Shown: piece by piece, positions 1-10,434 of the stretch | Numbering within the stretch: the stretch's first letter is position 1 | How the letters are laid out: every line of letters starts with the position of its first letter | Source of the DNA: a virus | Reading direction: 5' to 3' (one strand) | Virus record (IMG/VR): IMGVR_UViG_3300008448_000004 | Coordinates: 1-64,000 of that record | DNA: 64,000 nucleotides | The notes under the pieces: model-generated | Databases searched by the model: none | The model's input: only the letters and a program-made list of their open reading frames with translations | Told to the model about the DNA's origin: nothing | Translations under genes and position numbers: made by a program

Positions 1-2645
1 GGTGTTTGAGTTACTGTGTTTGTAGGAGTGTTAGTAGGTGTACTAGTTTGAGTGGGGGTTTGTGTTGAAGTATTAGTTGGAGTTTGTGTTGCAGTCTGTG
101 TTGCAGTTTGAGTTGGTGTAGTTGTACGGGTAGGGGTTTGAGTAGGTGTCTGTGTAGGTGTGTTAGTTGGAGTTTGAGTACTGGTAGGAGTTTGAGTATT
201 AGTTTGAGTAGGGGTGTTTGTAGGAGTCTGTGTTGAAGTTTGAGTATTAGTAGGGGTCTGTGTAGTTGTATTGGTAGGAGTATTAGTAGGGGTTTGAGTA
301 GCTGTCTGAGTAGGGGTTTGAGTACCGGTTGGTGTATTTGTAGGAGTTTGCGTAGCTGTATTTGTAGGAGTACTGGTGGGAGTGATTGTACTGGTAGAAG
401 TCTGTGTAGGAGTCTGTGTTGCAGTTTGAGTTGGAGTTACTGTTGTAGTTGGAGTTTGGGTACTCGTTTGTGTCGGTGTATTTGTAGGAGTAGCTGTACC
501 GGTCGGTGTCTGTGTTGGTGTTTGAGTTCTAGTTTGAGTAGGAGTGATCGTATTAGTAGGGGTATTCGTTGGAGTTTGAGTAGAGGTACTAGTTGGAGTT
601 TGGGTATTTGTAGGAGTCTGCGTAGCTGTCTGGGTAGGAGTCTGTGTTGGAGTGTTTGTAGGAGTCTGTGTTGATGTCTGAGTATTTGTAGGGGTGTTAG
701 TAGGGGTATTAGTTGGAGTGTTTGTAGGAGTTGTAGTAGTAGTTGGTGTGTTGGTTGGTGTATTTGTGGGAGTTTGCGTAGCGGTATTGGTAGGTGTTAT
801 AGTATTGGTAGGAGTATTAGTTGGAGTTTGTGTAGGGGTGTTAGTTGAAGTGTTTGTGGGAGTTTGAGAAGGAGTCCTAGTTTGGGTTGGTGTCTGCGTC
901 GATGTACTTGTAGGAGTTTGCGTAGCGGTATTGGTAGGAGTTATAGTACCGGTAGGAGTATTTGTAGGGGTGTTAGTAGAGGTCTGTGTTGTAGTTTGAG
1001 TAGGAGTTGTAGTGTTGGTAGGAGTATTCGTCGGTGTCTGTGTCGGTGTGTTAGTGGGAGTTATAGTATTTGTAGGAGTGTTCGTTGGTGTCTGTGTTGC
1101 GGTATTAGTAGGTGTGACTGTATTAGTAGGAGTTTGAGTGGGAGTATTAGTTGGAGTTTGTGTAGGGGTAGTGGTACGGGTGGGGGTTTGGGTGCTAGTC
1201 TGTGTTGGAGTGTTCGTAGGAGTTTGTGTAGGAGTTATGGTATTAGTAGGTGTGTTGGTTGGAGTTTGGGTAGAGGTCTGTGTTGGAGTATTTGTAGGGG
1301 TTGTGGTATTAGTAGGGGTGTTAGTAGGAGTCTGAGTACTGGTTTGAGTAGGGGTATTTGTCGGGGTATTAGTTGGAGTCTGGGTAGAGGTCTGTGTTGC
1401 GGTATTAGTTGGAGTTATAGTATTGGTAGGTGTGTTAGTAGGAGTATTGGTTGGAGTGTTTGTTGGAGTATTAGTTGATGTTGCTGTATTTGTAGGTGTC
1501 TGTGTTGCAGTTTGAGTGGGAGTTTGAGTTGGAGTTTGTGTATTAGTGGTAGTATTAGTTGGTGTATTCGTAGGAGTTTGAGTAGATGTTTGAGTAGGTG
1601 TTACGGTATTTGTAGGAGTATTTGTAGGGGTTTGTGTTGCAGTTTGCGATGGTGTAGAGGTTTGAGTAGGAGTTTGAGTTGGAGTTTGGGTATTAGTTTG
1701 TGTTGGTGTTATAGTATTTGTAGGGGTGTTAGTAGGAGTTTGAGTACTAGTTTGAGTAGGAGTTACTGTGCTAGTAGGAGTTTGTGTACTTGTACTTGTA
1801 GGAGTGTTTGTAGGTGTTGCTGTCTGGGTAGGAGTCTGTGTACTTGTATTTGTAGGGGTATTAGTAGGAGTTTGAGTATTAGTAGGTGTCTGAGTGCTGG
1901 TTTGAGTAGGAGTTTGGGTTGGTGTAGTTGTTGGAGTCTCAGTAGCGGTAGGGGTTTGGGTAGAAGTCTGTGTTGGTGTTACAGTACCAGTAGGTGTTTG
2001 GGTAGGAGTTTGTGTTACGGTAGCTGTAGGTGTTTGAGTAGGTGTCTCTGTATTTGTAGGAGTTTGAGTAGGGGTACTAGTATTTGTCCGGGTTGGAGTG
2101 GGGGTTTCTGTGTTTGTAGGGGTGTTTGTAGGTGTTTGGGTGTTAGTAGGGGTTTGTGTAGGTGTCTCTGTATTTGTAGGAGTTTGAGTAGGGGTTTGTG
2201 TAAGTCCTACGGTTGGAGTATTGGTTGAAGTAGGTGTATTTGTTGGAGTAAAAGTAGGAGTTTTGGTAGTTGTAGGTGTCGGAGTAGCAGTGCGAGTTGG
2301 TGTAGGTGTTGCTTGAGCTGTTCTTGTAACAGTTGCAGTCGGTGTTGGTGTAATTAGTGAACCGATAACGAAGGTAAAGCTACAATCTAAGCCAGGAGTA
2401 GGCGTAGGCGTAGGTGTCGGTATAACAATAGGGATCGTAAATATATCAGTACATATGCCAACTCCATCTAATATAATATTTACTGCTGTATTCGGAAGAT
2501 TATTAACAGTGTATCCTGCTACTAGTTCTGTACAAGATACATTAGATGCGAGTAAGTTCGCAGGTGTAACACTATCGTAGTATAGGTCGAAAGGCCCTGT
2601 AGACGACCCGCAACTAGTGATTTGTATTACTGCTGATACTAACAT
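1..2645 (-). CDS. Thr-Pro repeat fibre-like protein, partial (3' end outside window)
   Basis: An ATG after TATAAGGA opens a frame that stays open for 881 codons to the window edge. Residues 1-85 are non-repetitive and resemble the N-terminus of the 1136-residue protein encoded at 3644-7054 (both have IQIT near residue 8 and GPF-x-x-YYD). A short TPTPTPTP linker and a few more ordinary residues follow, then more than 700 residues in which threonine occupies every second position and proline about every fourth (TPTNTPTQ type units). Such low-complexity stalks suit an extended fibre or adhesin shaft. It is the last gene seen of the leftward structural operon, so a distal tail-fibre role is inferred. 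The C-terminal tip is not visible. The plus-strand frames across it are antisense artefacts. Confidence 0.85.
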   Translation of the reverse strand, partial: MLVSAVIQITSCGSSTGPFDLYYDSVTPANLLASNVSCTELVAGYTVNNLPNTAVNIILDGVGICTDIFTIPIVIPTPTPTPTPGLDCSFTFVIGSLITPTPTATVTRTAQATPTPTRTATPTPTTTKTPTFTPTNTPTSTNTPTVGLTQTPTQTPTNTETPTQTPTNTQTPTNTPTNTETPTPTRTNTSTPTQTPTNTETPTQTPTATVTQTPTQTPTGTVTPTQTSTQTPTATETPTTTPTQTPTQTSTQTPTNTQTPTNTPTNTSTQTPTQTATPTNTPTSTSTQTPTSTVTPTQTSTQTPTNTPTNTITPTQTNTQTPTQTPTQTSTPSQTATQTPTNTPTNTVTPTQTSTQTPTNTPTNTTTNTQTPTQTPTQTATQTPTNTATSTNTPTNTPTNTPTNTPTNTITPTNTATQTSTQTPTNTPTNTPTQTSTQTPTNTPTNTTTPTNTPTQTSTQTPTNTPTNTITPTQTPTNTPTQTSTQTPTRTTTPTQTPTNTPTQTPTNTVTPTNTATQTPTNTPTNTITPTNTPTQTPTNTPTNTTTPTQTTTQTSTNTPTNTPTGTITPTNTATQTPTSTSTQTPTQTRTPSQTPTNTSTNTPTQTPTNTPTNTITPTNTATQTPTNTPTNTPTTTTTPTNTPTNTPTNTPTNTQTSTQTPTNTPTQTPTQTATQTPTNTQTPTSTSTQTPTNTPTNTITPTQTRTQTPTQTPTGTATPTNTPTQTSTQTPTTTVTPTQTATQTPTQTSTSTITPTSTPTNTATQTPTNTPTGTQTPTQTATQTPTNTPTNTTTQTPTNTQTSTQTPTNTPTQTNTQTPTSTQTPTNTPTQTPTQTPTRTTTPTQTATQTATQTPTNTSTQTPTQTSTPTNTPTNTVTQT

Positions 2646-2702
2646 TCCTTATATTGTAAATATAAATAGAATTTTTTAGGTTTTTAACTTAATTTTCACT
2701 GA

Positions 2703-3629
2703 TTAAAATTCATAGGCATTTACAGTTATAGACCCGTCACCTGTAGGATTATATGTGCCATAACTATTAACTGCGGTAGTAGGATCTGTTGCTGTATTGT
2801 TATATATAGTACTTCCGTTATCTACTACAGTTAAGCCGTTATATGCATCGTTAACCCCGTCACTTGTTGTGTAAGTATACACTGATATAGTATCTGCACC
2901 ATACGCGGTGAAATTGCCGCTACCGTTAGAAGTAAGAGTTACTACCGTATTTCCGTTCCTGCTAATTGCCATGTAAGCAGCGGTTGCAGTAGTCGTAAAG
3001 CTATAAGATATTGTAAACGATGTTGTCGGGGTAGGGGTCGGTGTTAGAGTATTAGTTGGTGTATTAGTTGGGGTGAGAGATATTGTTAAGGTAGGTGTTG
3101 GAGTAGGAGTAGGGGTTGCTAGTATGTTATTACAAGCATTTGCACCATTAGTTCCTCCTTGATCGTAAAGTGTTGTAGATAGCGGGTAAAGTCCTTTTAC
3201 GCTGTTTACCGAAGTTACTGGTGTGTTTGAATAGATGTAGTTAACATAGCAAGGGTAGGGAGTCTGCCCGGAAACAACTACACAATCTCCGTAATCTTTA
3301 TACCACCATTGGCTGTATGGTGTAAAGTTAGGATCGCTAGGAAAGTAGCCGTAAGCAACGGGTATATTTGAACCAGATTCGGTGAGTTCACCACTAGTAC
3401 AGTTTCTATACTTTGTAATTGCATAAATATCAGTACAGTCTATCCAGCTATCTATGTAACCGTTTTCTAAAACCGTAGCGCATTTTACTCCATCGGAATA
3501 CTGTCCAGCATTAACCGGTACGTACTGACTTGCTGAATAGGCATAGAGGTAGCAGCCTATGTTAAAGGTTGAACAGTTAGAGTACAGTGTCGATGAGGTA
3601 GCTTCGCAAAATCCAGGTCCAACAGCCAT
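2703..3629 (-). CDS. Tail-fibre-like protein with TPT linker (308 aa)
   Basis: A Cys- and Tyr-rich N-terminal domain (residues about 1-170) is joined by a Thr-Pro linker (about 172-205, TPTPTPTPT) to a C-terminal domain (about 206-308) predicted to be beta-rich, with many Thr, Ser, Val and Tyr residues. It lies between two much longer Thr-Pro repeat proteins and reads like the same architecture with the stalk shortened. No recognised catalytic motif. Role in adsorption is inferred from position and architecture only. Confidence 0.75.
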   Translation of the reverse strand: MAVGPGFCEATSSTLYSNCSTFNIGCYLYAYSASQYVPVNAGQYSDGVKCATVLENGYIDSWIDCTDIYAITKYRNCTSGELTESGSNIPVAYGYFPSDPNFTPYSQWWYKDYGDCVVVSGQTPYPCYVNYIYSNTPVTSVNSVKGLYPLSTTLYDQGGTNGANACNNILATPTPTPTPTLTISLTPTNTPTNTLTPTPTPTTSFTISYSFTTTATAAYMAISRNGNTVVTLTSNGSGNFTAYGADTISVYTYTTSDGVNDAYNGLTVVDNGSTIYNNTATDPTTAVNSYGTYNPTGDGSITVNAYEF

Positions 3630-3643
3630 ATCTTAAAAAATTA

Positions 3644-6600
3644 TTATTCTTCTAATGCTACAAAACATAAGTATGTACAGAAACAAGAACTCAATCCTAC
3701 ATCATAGGTTAATGTTAATGGATAGTAAGTTACAGGGTAACAGTTGTTAACATCCACGCATAAGGTACCTAATCCTGTAGTATTAACAGCTACAGCATTT
3801 CCGGTTCCACACCCTCCATCTGCTGCTGAGATATTCCCGATTGTTCCTTGTCTGATACAAGCTTTTACAGTTTCGAAAGGTCCTATTGCAATACATCCAG
3901 TATTATTCTGCCTTGTAATATATGATGCATAGACTTCAAAACTGTTAGGGTTGTAAATCTCTGTACAATCTCCTAACTCTTCCGGTGTAGGAGTGGGTGT
4001 TCTGGTAGGAGTAAGAGTTGGTGTTTGAGTTGGAGTTTCTGTATTGGTAGGTGTAATAGTGTTAGTAGGAGTTGCTGTATTAGTTGGTGTTTGAGTTGGA
4101 GTTTCTGTATTGGTGGGGGTAAGGGTATTAGTAGGAGTTATTGTACTAGTGGGAGTTACTGTGTTAGTGGGGGTTCGAGTGGGAGTATTAGTAGGAGTTT
4201 GAGTTGGGGTATTTGTAGGGGTATTGGTAGGAGTATTTGTAGGAGTATTTGTAGGGGTGTTAGTAGGGGTATTAGTTGGAGTTTGAGTAGGAGTGTTTGT
4301 AGGAGTGGTGGTTCTAGTAGGGGTTTGAGTATTAGTTTGAGTAGGTGTCTGTGTTGGTGTATTGGTTGGTGTATTTGTGGGAGTTATTGTTCTAGTTGGA
4401 GTTTGAGTGGGTGTTTGTGTTGGCGTATTGGTTGGTGTATTTGTGGGAGTAGCAGTTCTAGTAGGAGTATTAGTAGGTGTCTGTGTCGGTGTATTTGTAA
4501 TGGTCTGTGTTGGTGTCTGTGTTGCAGTAGGTGTTTGTGTTGCTCCAGAAGTCTTAGTGGGAGTTTGAGTAGCCGTATTAGTTGGGGTCTGAGTAGGAGT
4601 ATTTGTAGGAGTAGTGGTTCTGGTGGGAGTTTGGGTAGAAGTGTTTGTTGGGGTATTCGTAGGAGTACTAGTTCTAGTAGGTGTGTTAGTACTAGTTTGA
4701 GTTGGGGTATTTGTAGGAGTTTGAGTAGCTGTATTTGTTGGAGTTTGCGTCGGTGTGGTAGTAGGAGTTGTGGTTTTTGTCGGAGTATTTGTGGGAGTTT
4801 GTGTGCTGGTTTGCGTTGGAGTATTAGTGGGTGTTTGTGTTGGTGTGTTTGTAGGAGTAGCGGTTCTGGTAGAAGTGTTGGTAGGAGTTTGAGTTAAGGT
4901 GTTTGTTGGGGTGTTTGTTGCTGTCGAAGTAGGGGTTTGAGTAGCTCCTGTAGTTCTAGTAGGAGTCTGGGTTGTGGTATTAGTAGGAGTTTGTGTGGGA
5001 GTTTGAGTGTTTGTAGCTGTATTTGTTGGAGTGTTTGTAGGTGTAGTTGTTTTAGTGGGTGTCTGTGTTGAGGTTTGAGTTGGTGTTTGAGTAGGGGATA
5101 ATGTTACAGTATTGGTAGGTGTTTGGGTTGTAGTTTGTGTAGGAGTTAATGTGGGAGTATTAGTAGGGGTTTTAGTACTTGTAGCGGTTTGTGTCGGTGT
5201 CTGCGTTGGTGTCTGTGTAGGTGTTCCGGTGTTGGTTGGAGTTTGAGTAGGGGTATTAGTAGGAGTTTGAGTTGCAGTTTCGGTAGGGGTCTGTGTAGGA
5301 GTTTGAGTTGCAGTTTCAGTAGGTGTTTGTGTTGAAGTTGCAGTATTAGTTGGAGTTTGAGTAGTTGTAGGTGTGTAGGTTGGTGTAATTGTGGGAGTGG
5401 GGGTATTTGTAGGTGTGTACGTAGGTGTTGGGGTGGGGGTAGAGGTTGCTGCTAAAGAACAGTTAACCGATACCGTATACTCTCCCCCGCAAGGAGCATC
5501 TATAATTAAAGTAGCTGTTGTAGGAAATGCGGCTGTCTTACTGAACGATAAAGTGCCGGTTCCTGCTGCGATCACTGGATCTCCTGATAGGCATGTAGCG
5601 TATGCAGCACAGCTTGTATTAAAGCAATCTCCTACATAGCCACTTGTGTAAGTGTTGCCGTCCCATATTAGAGTAAACCTATCCGGTATGAAGTTTGTTA
5701 TATAGTCTATGCCTACAGTACCCGTAACTGCGCCAATATTAATTGTATACTTTGCAGTGTAAGGGGGTGCTGTTCCTTGTAAAGTATCACCGCAGTTTAG
5801 TGTTCCTATAATAGCTAGATCTGTTGGTGTAGGTGTTGATGTTCTTGTAGGTTGTGGAGTTCGTGTAGGAGTCAGTGTAGTCGTAGGTGTTGTAGTGGGT
5901 GTAGAAGTTTCTGTAGATGTTGGCGTTACTGTCCTTGTGGGTTGTGGAGTTCTCGTTTCAGTAGGTGTAACTGTGTTGGTTGGAGTCTGGGTAGGAGTTA
6001 TTGTGTTAGTTGGGGTTTGAGTAGCAGTGGTTGTGTTAGTTGGAGTTTGTGTTGGGGTTTGGGTGTTAGTTAAGGTAGGAGTTGTTGTGTTAGTTGGGGT
6101 TTGAGTAGGGGTTTCGGTACTTGTAGGAGTTTGGGTAGGGGTTTCTGTGTTAGTCGGAGTTACTGTACTGGTAGGAGTATTAGTAGGTGTTTCGGTAGGA
6201 GTTATAGTATTTGTAGGTGTATTAGTAGGTGTCCTTGTAGGTGTTACAGATATTGTAACCGTTGGCGTAGGAGTTTCGGTACTTGTAGGAGTTTGGGTAG
6301 GGGTTTCGGTACTTGTAGGAGTTTGTGTAGGAGTACTTGTAGTAGTGGGAGTGGGGGTATTACTATTAACAGGAGTTCCACTCAATGTAGGTGTAGGGGA
6401 TTCAGTCGGCTGCGGTGTTCTTGTAGATGTTGTTGTAGGAGTAGGAGTAGGTGTGTTTGGGGTTATAGTTACGGTCGGAGTATTAGTAGGTGTTATTGTG
6501 TTAGTTGGAGTCTGTGTAGGCGTCTCCGTAGAGGTGGCGGTGGGGGTGTTTGTAGTTGTAGTAGTAGGTGATGGGGTTTGAAATGGTGTTTGGGTAGGAG

Positions 6601-7054
6601 TTTGGGTAGGAGACGAGGTTGGCTCGGGAGTTCTGGTTGGAGTTTGGGTAGGGGTTTGGGTTGCTGTGATGCTGGGTGTTGGTGAGTTACTAGGAGTGAA
6701 TGTAGGTGTTGGTGAGTTACTAGGAGTGAATGTAGGTGTAGGGGAATTACTCGGTGTAATGCTAGGAGTAATAGTGTTCGTAGGAGTGATAGAAGGTGTT
6801 ATAGTGTTTGTAGGAGTAGGAGTAGGAGTTGGCTGTCCAATGCCTGGAATCGGTTCTATAACTATGTTGTTACAGCCTGGTTGTATATTTTCTAATATAA
6901 TTAGAGTTGCTGTAGAGGGTAGATTGACTATGTAAGGAAAATCTACTAAAAATATATTAGCTGCAACTTGAGTTAGGGAAGAAACAGTATCGTAATATAT
7001 GTTAAAAGGTCCTTGTGCTCCACCTCCTGTTATCTGTATTGAGTAACTTGCCAT
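3644..7054 (-). CDS. Long Thr-Pro repeat fibre protein (1136 aa)
   Basis: Order: N-terminal module (1-75) homologous to the start of the partial protein at the left window edge; Thr-Pro stalk (about 75-410); an Ig-like or beta-sandwich island with four or more cysteines (about 415-540); a second, more regular Thr-Pro stalk (about 545-1020) with T at alternate residues and Arg or Lys recurring every 18-34 residues, always at an even spacing; C-terminal Cys-rich domain (about 1030-1136). The start follows GAAAGGAAA. Mucin-like composition suggests an extended, possibly O-glycosylated fibre. The 12-bp-like repeat DNA makes length variation by slippage or recombination likely. Confidence 0.85.
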   Translation of the reverse strand: MASYSIQITGGGAQGPFNIYYDTVSSLTQVAANIFLVDFPYIVNLPSTATLIILENIQPGCNNIVIEPIPGIGQPTPTPTPTNTITPSITPTNTITPSITPSNSPTPTFTPSNSPTPTFTPSNSPTPSITATQTPTQTPTRTPEPTSSPTQTPTQTPFQTPSPTTTTTNTPTATSTETPTQTPTNTITPTNTPTVTITPNTPTPTPTTTSTRTPQPTESPTPTLSGTPVNSNTPTPTTTSTPTQTPTSTETPTQTPTSTETPTPTVTISVTPTRTPTNTPTNTITPTETPTNTPTSTVTPTNTETPTQTPTSTETPTQTPTNTTTPTLTNTQTPTQTPTNTTTATQTPTNTITPTQTPTNTVTPTETRTPQPTRTVTPTSTETSTPTTTPTTTLTPTRTPQPTRTSTPTPTDLAIIGTLNCGDTLQGTAPPYTAKYTINIGAVTGTVGIDYITNFIPDRFTLIWDGNTYTSGYVGDCFNTSCAAYATCLSGDPVIAAGTGTLSFSKTAAFPTTATLIIDAPCGGEYTVSVNCSLAATSTPTPTPTYTPTNTPTPTITPTYTPTTTQTPTNTATSTQTPTETATQTPTQTPTETATQTPTNTPTQTPTNTGTPTQTPTQTPTQTATSTKTPTNTPTLTPTQTTTQTPTNTVTLSPTQTPTQTSTQTPTKTTTPTNTPTNTATNTQTPTQTPTNTTTQTPTRTTGATQTPTSTATNTPTNTLTQTPTNTSTRTATPTNTPTQTPTNTPTQTSTQTPTNTPTKTTTPTTTPTQTPTNTATQTPTNTPTQTSTNTPTRTSTPTNTPTNTSTQTPTRTTTPTNTPTQTPTNTATQTPTKTSGATQTPTATQTPTQTITNTPTQTPTNTPTRTATPTNTPTNTPTQTPTQTPTRTITPTNTPTNTPTQTPTQTNTQTPTRTTTPTNTPTQTPTNTPTNTPTNTPTNTPTNTPTNTPTQTPTNTPTRTPTNTVTPTSTITPTNTLTPTNTETPTQTPTNTATPTNTITPTNTETPTQTPTLTPTRTPTPTPEELGDCTEIYNPNSFEVYASYITRQNNTGCIAIGPFETVKACIRQGTIGNISAADGGCGTGNAVAVNTTGLGTLCVDVNNCYPVTYYPLTLTYDVGLSSCFCTYLCFVALEE

Positions 7055-7085
7055 TTTCCTTTCAGCATTTTATATGGTGATACTC

Positions 7086-8624
7086 TTAACATCCTGTACA
7101 GTTAGTGTTAGTACAATAAGCTCCTACAGCAAAAATTTGATTTCCGTTATTTGCAGGAGATACTGATACGCTAAATATTGAATTAACTCCATTCAAGTTG
7201 TAATTTAGGTTTGTTGCAGACGTACCGCCTGTATACTGTCCTGACTGTAATGTAACAGATTGGTTGCTCAGTAATACTGGGAATCCTGAGGTTGTATTTA
7301 GGTAAGCGCTAAATGTTACAGTAACGTTTGTGTTAGGTGGATATCCTCCGATAATATCACCTACTGTCTGCAGTCTGTAGTAAACTGTAGATTGATTTGC
7401 TCCTGTATTCTCATAGTACAGACATAGTGTCATGTATAGCATATTAACAGGAGTAACGGTTGGGGTAGGAGTAGGTGTTTGTGATTTCGTAACCGTAGGA
7501 GTTGGCGTGTTGGTAGGTGTTACGGTATTGGTAGGTGTTATAGACGGTGTTAGTGTATTAGTAGGCGTTACCGAAGGAGTTGTTGGTGGTGTTGCTGTTA
7601 TAGTAGGTGTTATAGATGGTGTTAATGTGACGGTTGGGGTTGGAGTAAGTGTTGCAGGAGGCGTCATTGTCGGTGTAGGTGATGGCTGAATAGTCACTGT
7701 TCCGCCTATAATTTCACAATTAATAATACTTACTATAATAGTAGATACGTTACTAGGGGCACAAGCAGAGCTTGTAACGCTGTAATTTATCGAATATACA
7801 CCTTCTGTACTTGATAAAGGATCTGCATTGTCTAACTCTACTTGTCCTGATATTACCGTATAGTCAGGGAAAAGGTTTCCAGGTATAGGCTGTAACTGTA
7901 AACTTGCTACATCGACTGCACTACAATCAGCAGTTGTCGTTATTAGCGGCTGTATAATTTTAGGATCATCGGTGGTTAAGAAGACTTCAAATACATCAGA
8001 TGTATTAGGTCCTGAATCAAAGAGGCAGCTGTAGTCTGGATTAGTTATTACAATTAATCCCTGGGGGTATAGTATATTACCTACTAAACTTCCTGATTCT
8101 ATACATCTATAGAGGAAATCTGAATTGTACAGTATTTCATCTGTATAGTCATTTGTATTGAAGGTTCCGACTGCGCAGTCTGCAACATCTACTAGATTAC
8201 CATTTCCGTCATCTACAATTAAAAAAGCGCTAGTAGTACTTCCTAATCTAAATGTTTTAGGGTGAATTGCTTCTCCATAAATTTCTTGAGGTACAGATAC
8301 TATCTTTATACTAGAAGTAGGAAGATTCCTTATATCAGCTTGATAAGAACCAGGTACTGCTGTTGATTGTAGGCTATCGTTATAAGCAGACGCAGATGTA
8401 AAAGAAGCTGATTGAGCTGCTCTATAGAAGAGATTCCTAATAGAAGAGTAATATAATCCTTCTTCAGGGAAAGAGCCGGTTATAGATTGTGCTGTATTAA
8501 CACCTTTGAAGACTTGTATTCCTGCATCGTAGAAAGAACAGTCTGTGTACTCCAGGTAATTTAATGCCCTGTATGGAATTACAGCTAGATCTGAAATCGA
8601 TAGTGTCTTGAATGCAGAACTCAT
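7086..8624 (-). CDS. Virion protein with TPT linker (512 aa)
   Basis: The N-terminal two thirds (1-320) are a non-repetitive structural-type sequence with many Ser, Thr, Tyr and Asn. A Thr-Pro linker (about 322-400) carries TPTPTVT and SITPT units, and a C-terminal domain (about 402-512) ends in a Cys-rich tail (NTNCTGC). It is the first of four Thr-Pro proteins in transcription order and probably the one closest to the baseplate, linking baseplate proteins to the distal stalks. No family recognised. Confidence 0.75.
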   Translation of the reverse strand: MSSAFKTLSISDLAVIPYRALNYLEYTDCSFYDAGIQVFKGVNTAQSITGSFPEEGLYYSSIRNLFYRAAQSASFTSASAYNDSLQSTAVPGSYQADIRNLPTSSIKIVSVPQEIYGEAIHPKTFRLGSTTSAFLIVDDGNGNLVDVADCAVGTFNTNDYTDEILYNSDFLYRCIESGSLVGNILYPQGLIVITNPDYSCLFDSGPNTSDVFEVFLTTDDPKIIQPLITTTADCSAVDVASLQLQPIPGNLFPDYTVISGQVELDNADPLSSTEGVYSINYSVTSSACAPSNVSTIIVSIINCEIIGGTVTIQPSPTPTMTPPATLTPTPTVTLTPSITPTITATPPTTPSVTPTNTLTPSITPTNTVTPTNTPTPTVTKSQTPTPTPTVTPVNMLYMTLCLYYENTGANQSTVYYRLQTVGDIIGGYPPNTNVTVTFSAYLNTTSGFPVLLSNQSVTLQSGQYTGGTSATNLNYNLNGVNSIFSVSVSPANNGNQIFAVGAYCTNTNCTGC

Positions 8625-8648
8625 TCTTCATTTTAGTTTTAAATTTAA

Positions 8649-9713
8649 TTACCAATCTAACTTAACTCTAAACAGTGCTTCTTTTGTGAAGTCCTTAACT
8701 AGAGGCTTAGATGTTTTTGCTACAGCTAGAAGCTCGTTATTATCATTGTATAAGCCGATAGTCGTCACATAGGTCTGTGGACTATTCACAAAATTAGGGT
8801 AGACGAAATCCCCGCTCCCGCTTATCATCGAAGGGTTAGTGGTGTAGTTAAAATCCTGGTTTCCTACTCTAACAAATATATAATCTGAAGCAATTGTCTC
8901 TTCGCTGTTCATTTGAAAATATCCTGAGCTACTAACTGCATTATATACTAATTGATAGTTATATGCTGCAACATCGGCTCCCTGGTTTGGAGTAGCAGAA
9001 ATACCGCCGTTTGCAAAAGTTAATGCTAGGGCTCTAGGATTTAGGACTATGGTTCCAATATCTGGGAGAAAATACCCGTAAGAGCCGGATGCTGTATATC
9101 CTGCTACGATACCAGCACCGACTGTTGAAGTTGTCGGAGTACCGTAAGAACCGCTTACGATATCAAATGCTCTACCACAATCTAGGTAAGTATTAACAGA
9201 AACTGTCTTACTATTATCTGATAGTTTTAGAACATTTCCTGAGTTATCTTTTAATTGCAGGTTAAAGCTACCGGGAAGTAGATGTTCTTTGTATCTAGTT
9301 CTCTCTACGTTTATGACGTAAATATCTGGTGAGTTAATGGGTGAGGTTGTACTTAAGCCGCAAGTCTGTGAAGTTGAGCCTAGTCCGAAACTAAAACCTG
9401 TGTTTTCATCTCCAAATACCAAGGTTCTGTATTGACCGTACACTGTCTTAGTAGGAGATACTCCAGGTACTAAATCATTGTAGTATGTTGAACCTGAGCC
9501 TGAGATGTGTCCGTATGCTACACTAAACTGAACTTCTGCATCCGCAGAGTTTGGGTTTGCTTGATATACATCTAGGTAAAATTCAGGAGCAGGAGAGTAT
9601 ACTGAAGAGGTGTAGTAAGAAGTTAGTACAGGCTCATTTCCTGTCCATGTCGGCACTGTTATTGAATCCGTACTTATTACGAAATCAGTAGGCTGTAATC
9701 TAGCGTAGCTCAT
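8649..9713 (-). CDS. Structural protein, baseplate or fibre region (354 aa)
   Basis: Unrecognised protein rich in Ser, Tyr, Gly and Thr, typical of virion components. It includes VAYGHISGSGSTYYND and a late VYPNFVNSPQTYVTTIGLYNDNNEL stretch of a kind I associate with large marine T4-like phages (from memory, not searched). It sits 14 nt after the 219-residue conserved protein, in one operon with the baseplate genes. Likely a baseplate-attached or fibre-base protein. Confidence 0.65.
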   Translation of the reverse strand: MSYARLQPTDFVISTDSITVPTWTGNEPVLTSYYTSSVYSPAPEFYLDVYQANPNSADAEVQFSVAYGHISGSGSTYYNDLVPGVSPTKTVYGQYRTLVFGDENTGFSFGLGSTSQTCGLSTTSPINSPDIYVINVERTRYKEHLLPGSFNLQLKDNSGNVLKLSDNSKTVSVNTYLDCGRAFDIVSGSYGTPTTSTVGAGIVAGYTASGSYGYFLPDIGTIVLNPRALALTFANGGISATPNQGADVAAYNYQLVYNAVSSSGYFQMNSEETIASDYIFVRVGNQDFNYTTNPSMISGSGDFVYPNFVNSPQTYVTTIGLYNDNNELLAVAKTSKPLVKDFTKEALFRVKLDW

Positions 9714-9727
9714 ATGGTTATATTACT

Positions 9728-10387
9728 TTAAATATTCGTTTTTAGAATAGTAACCGGAACAGATACTCTTGCTCCAGAATCACGTCCTTCTATAACTAAC
9801 AAGGTAGTTAGTGACGGCTGTGATCCGAATAGGGTGTTAACTGTTGTTGCGGTTAGGTTTATAGTAGCACCAACAACTGTCTTTCCTACGTTGGTACCTA
9901 CTGTTGTTGTTGAGTTTAGAGCTTGTGCTTCTGCTGTATTAATTCCAGTTCCGTTAAAGCTACTTAAAACTCTAACATCGTTAATTGTTGCTATGTAACC
10001 AGATTGCTCAAAAGTAGAAGTAGCTCCTAGATAATTTAAGGTCTGTGGAGTTATAGATAATGAAGCACCTTGTCTTAAGCTTATACTACTATAACCGATA
10101 TCTAGTACCGGGAGTTTTGAAGTACCTCTGGGTAGAGTTATGAGTTTGTACTTCATAATCTGTTGATCATCAGGAAAGGCTTCAATTACGGGCATATTCT
10201 CAATTGCTTCACCGTAGTAAGCAGATCCGGACGGATGAGATGGGTTATATAAAGTATAGTCTATTTCATCATCAGACAAAGCAAACTGTGTAATACGGAA
10301 AGATCCGTCATTTCTAGCTAGAAGCTGGCGTCCTTTCTTTGTTAAGATAGCGTCTAATATTACAGACGTGTTATTTAGATATCCCAT
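9728..10387 (-). CDS. Conserved T4-like virion protein (219 aa)
   Basis: The N-terminus MGYLNNTSVILDAILTKKG, followed by GSFRITQFALSDDEIDY and NPSHPSGSAYYGEAIENMP, matches a conserved structural protein I associate with T4-like marine phages. Function is not known to me; its position beside the large baseplate protein suggests a baseplate or fibre-attachment component. A CTATTTATA-like motif (AATATTTATA) lies about 21 nt upstream. Confidence 0.7.
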   Translation of the reverse strand: MGYLNNTSVILDAILTKKGRQLLARNDGSFRITQFALSDDEIDYTLYNPSHPSGSAYYGEAIENMPVIEAFPDDQQIMKYKLITLPRGTSKLPVLDIGYSSISLRQGASLSITPQTLNYLGATSTFEQSGYIATINDVRVLSSFNGTGINTAEAQALNSTTTVGTNVGKTVVGATINLTATTVNTLFGSQPSLTTLLVIEGRDSGARVSVPVTILKTNI

Positions 10388-10434
10388 TTTTTATGTAGTT
10401 TGACTATTATAAATATTAAATATAAGGATTTTAA

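Noticed and set aside
1-6830. Possible CRISPR array or satellite DNA
   Set aside because: The period is codon-based and encodes a continuous minus-strand protein; there are no unique spacers.
1-7000. Many long plus-strand reading frames over the Thr-Pro stalks (Ser/Arg/Cys or Val/Gly rich)
   Set aside because: They are the reverse complement of the repeat; composition is an artefact of the ACN/CCN repeats and start points are arbitrary.
7086-10387. Diversity-generating retroelement variable region near fibre genes
   Set aside because: No reverse transcriptase or template repeat is visible in the window.
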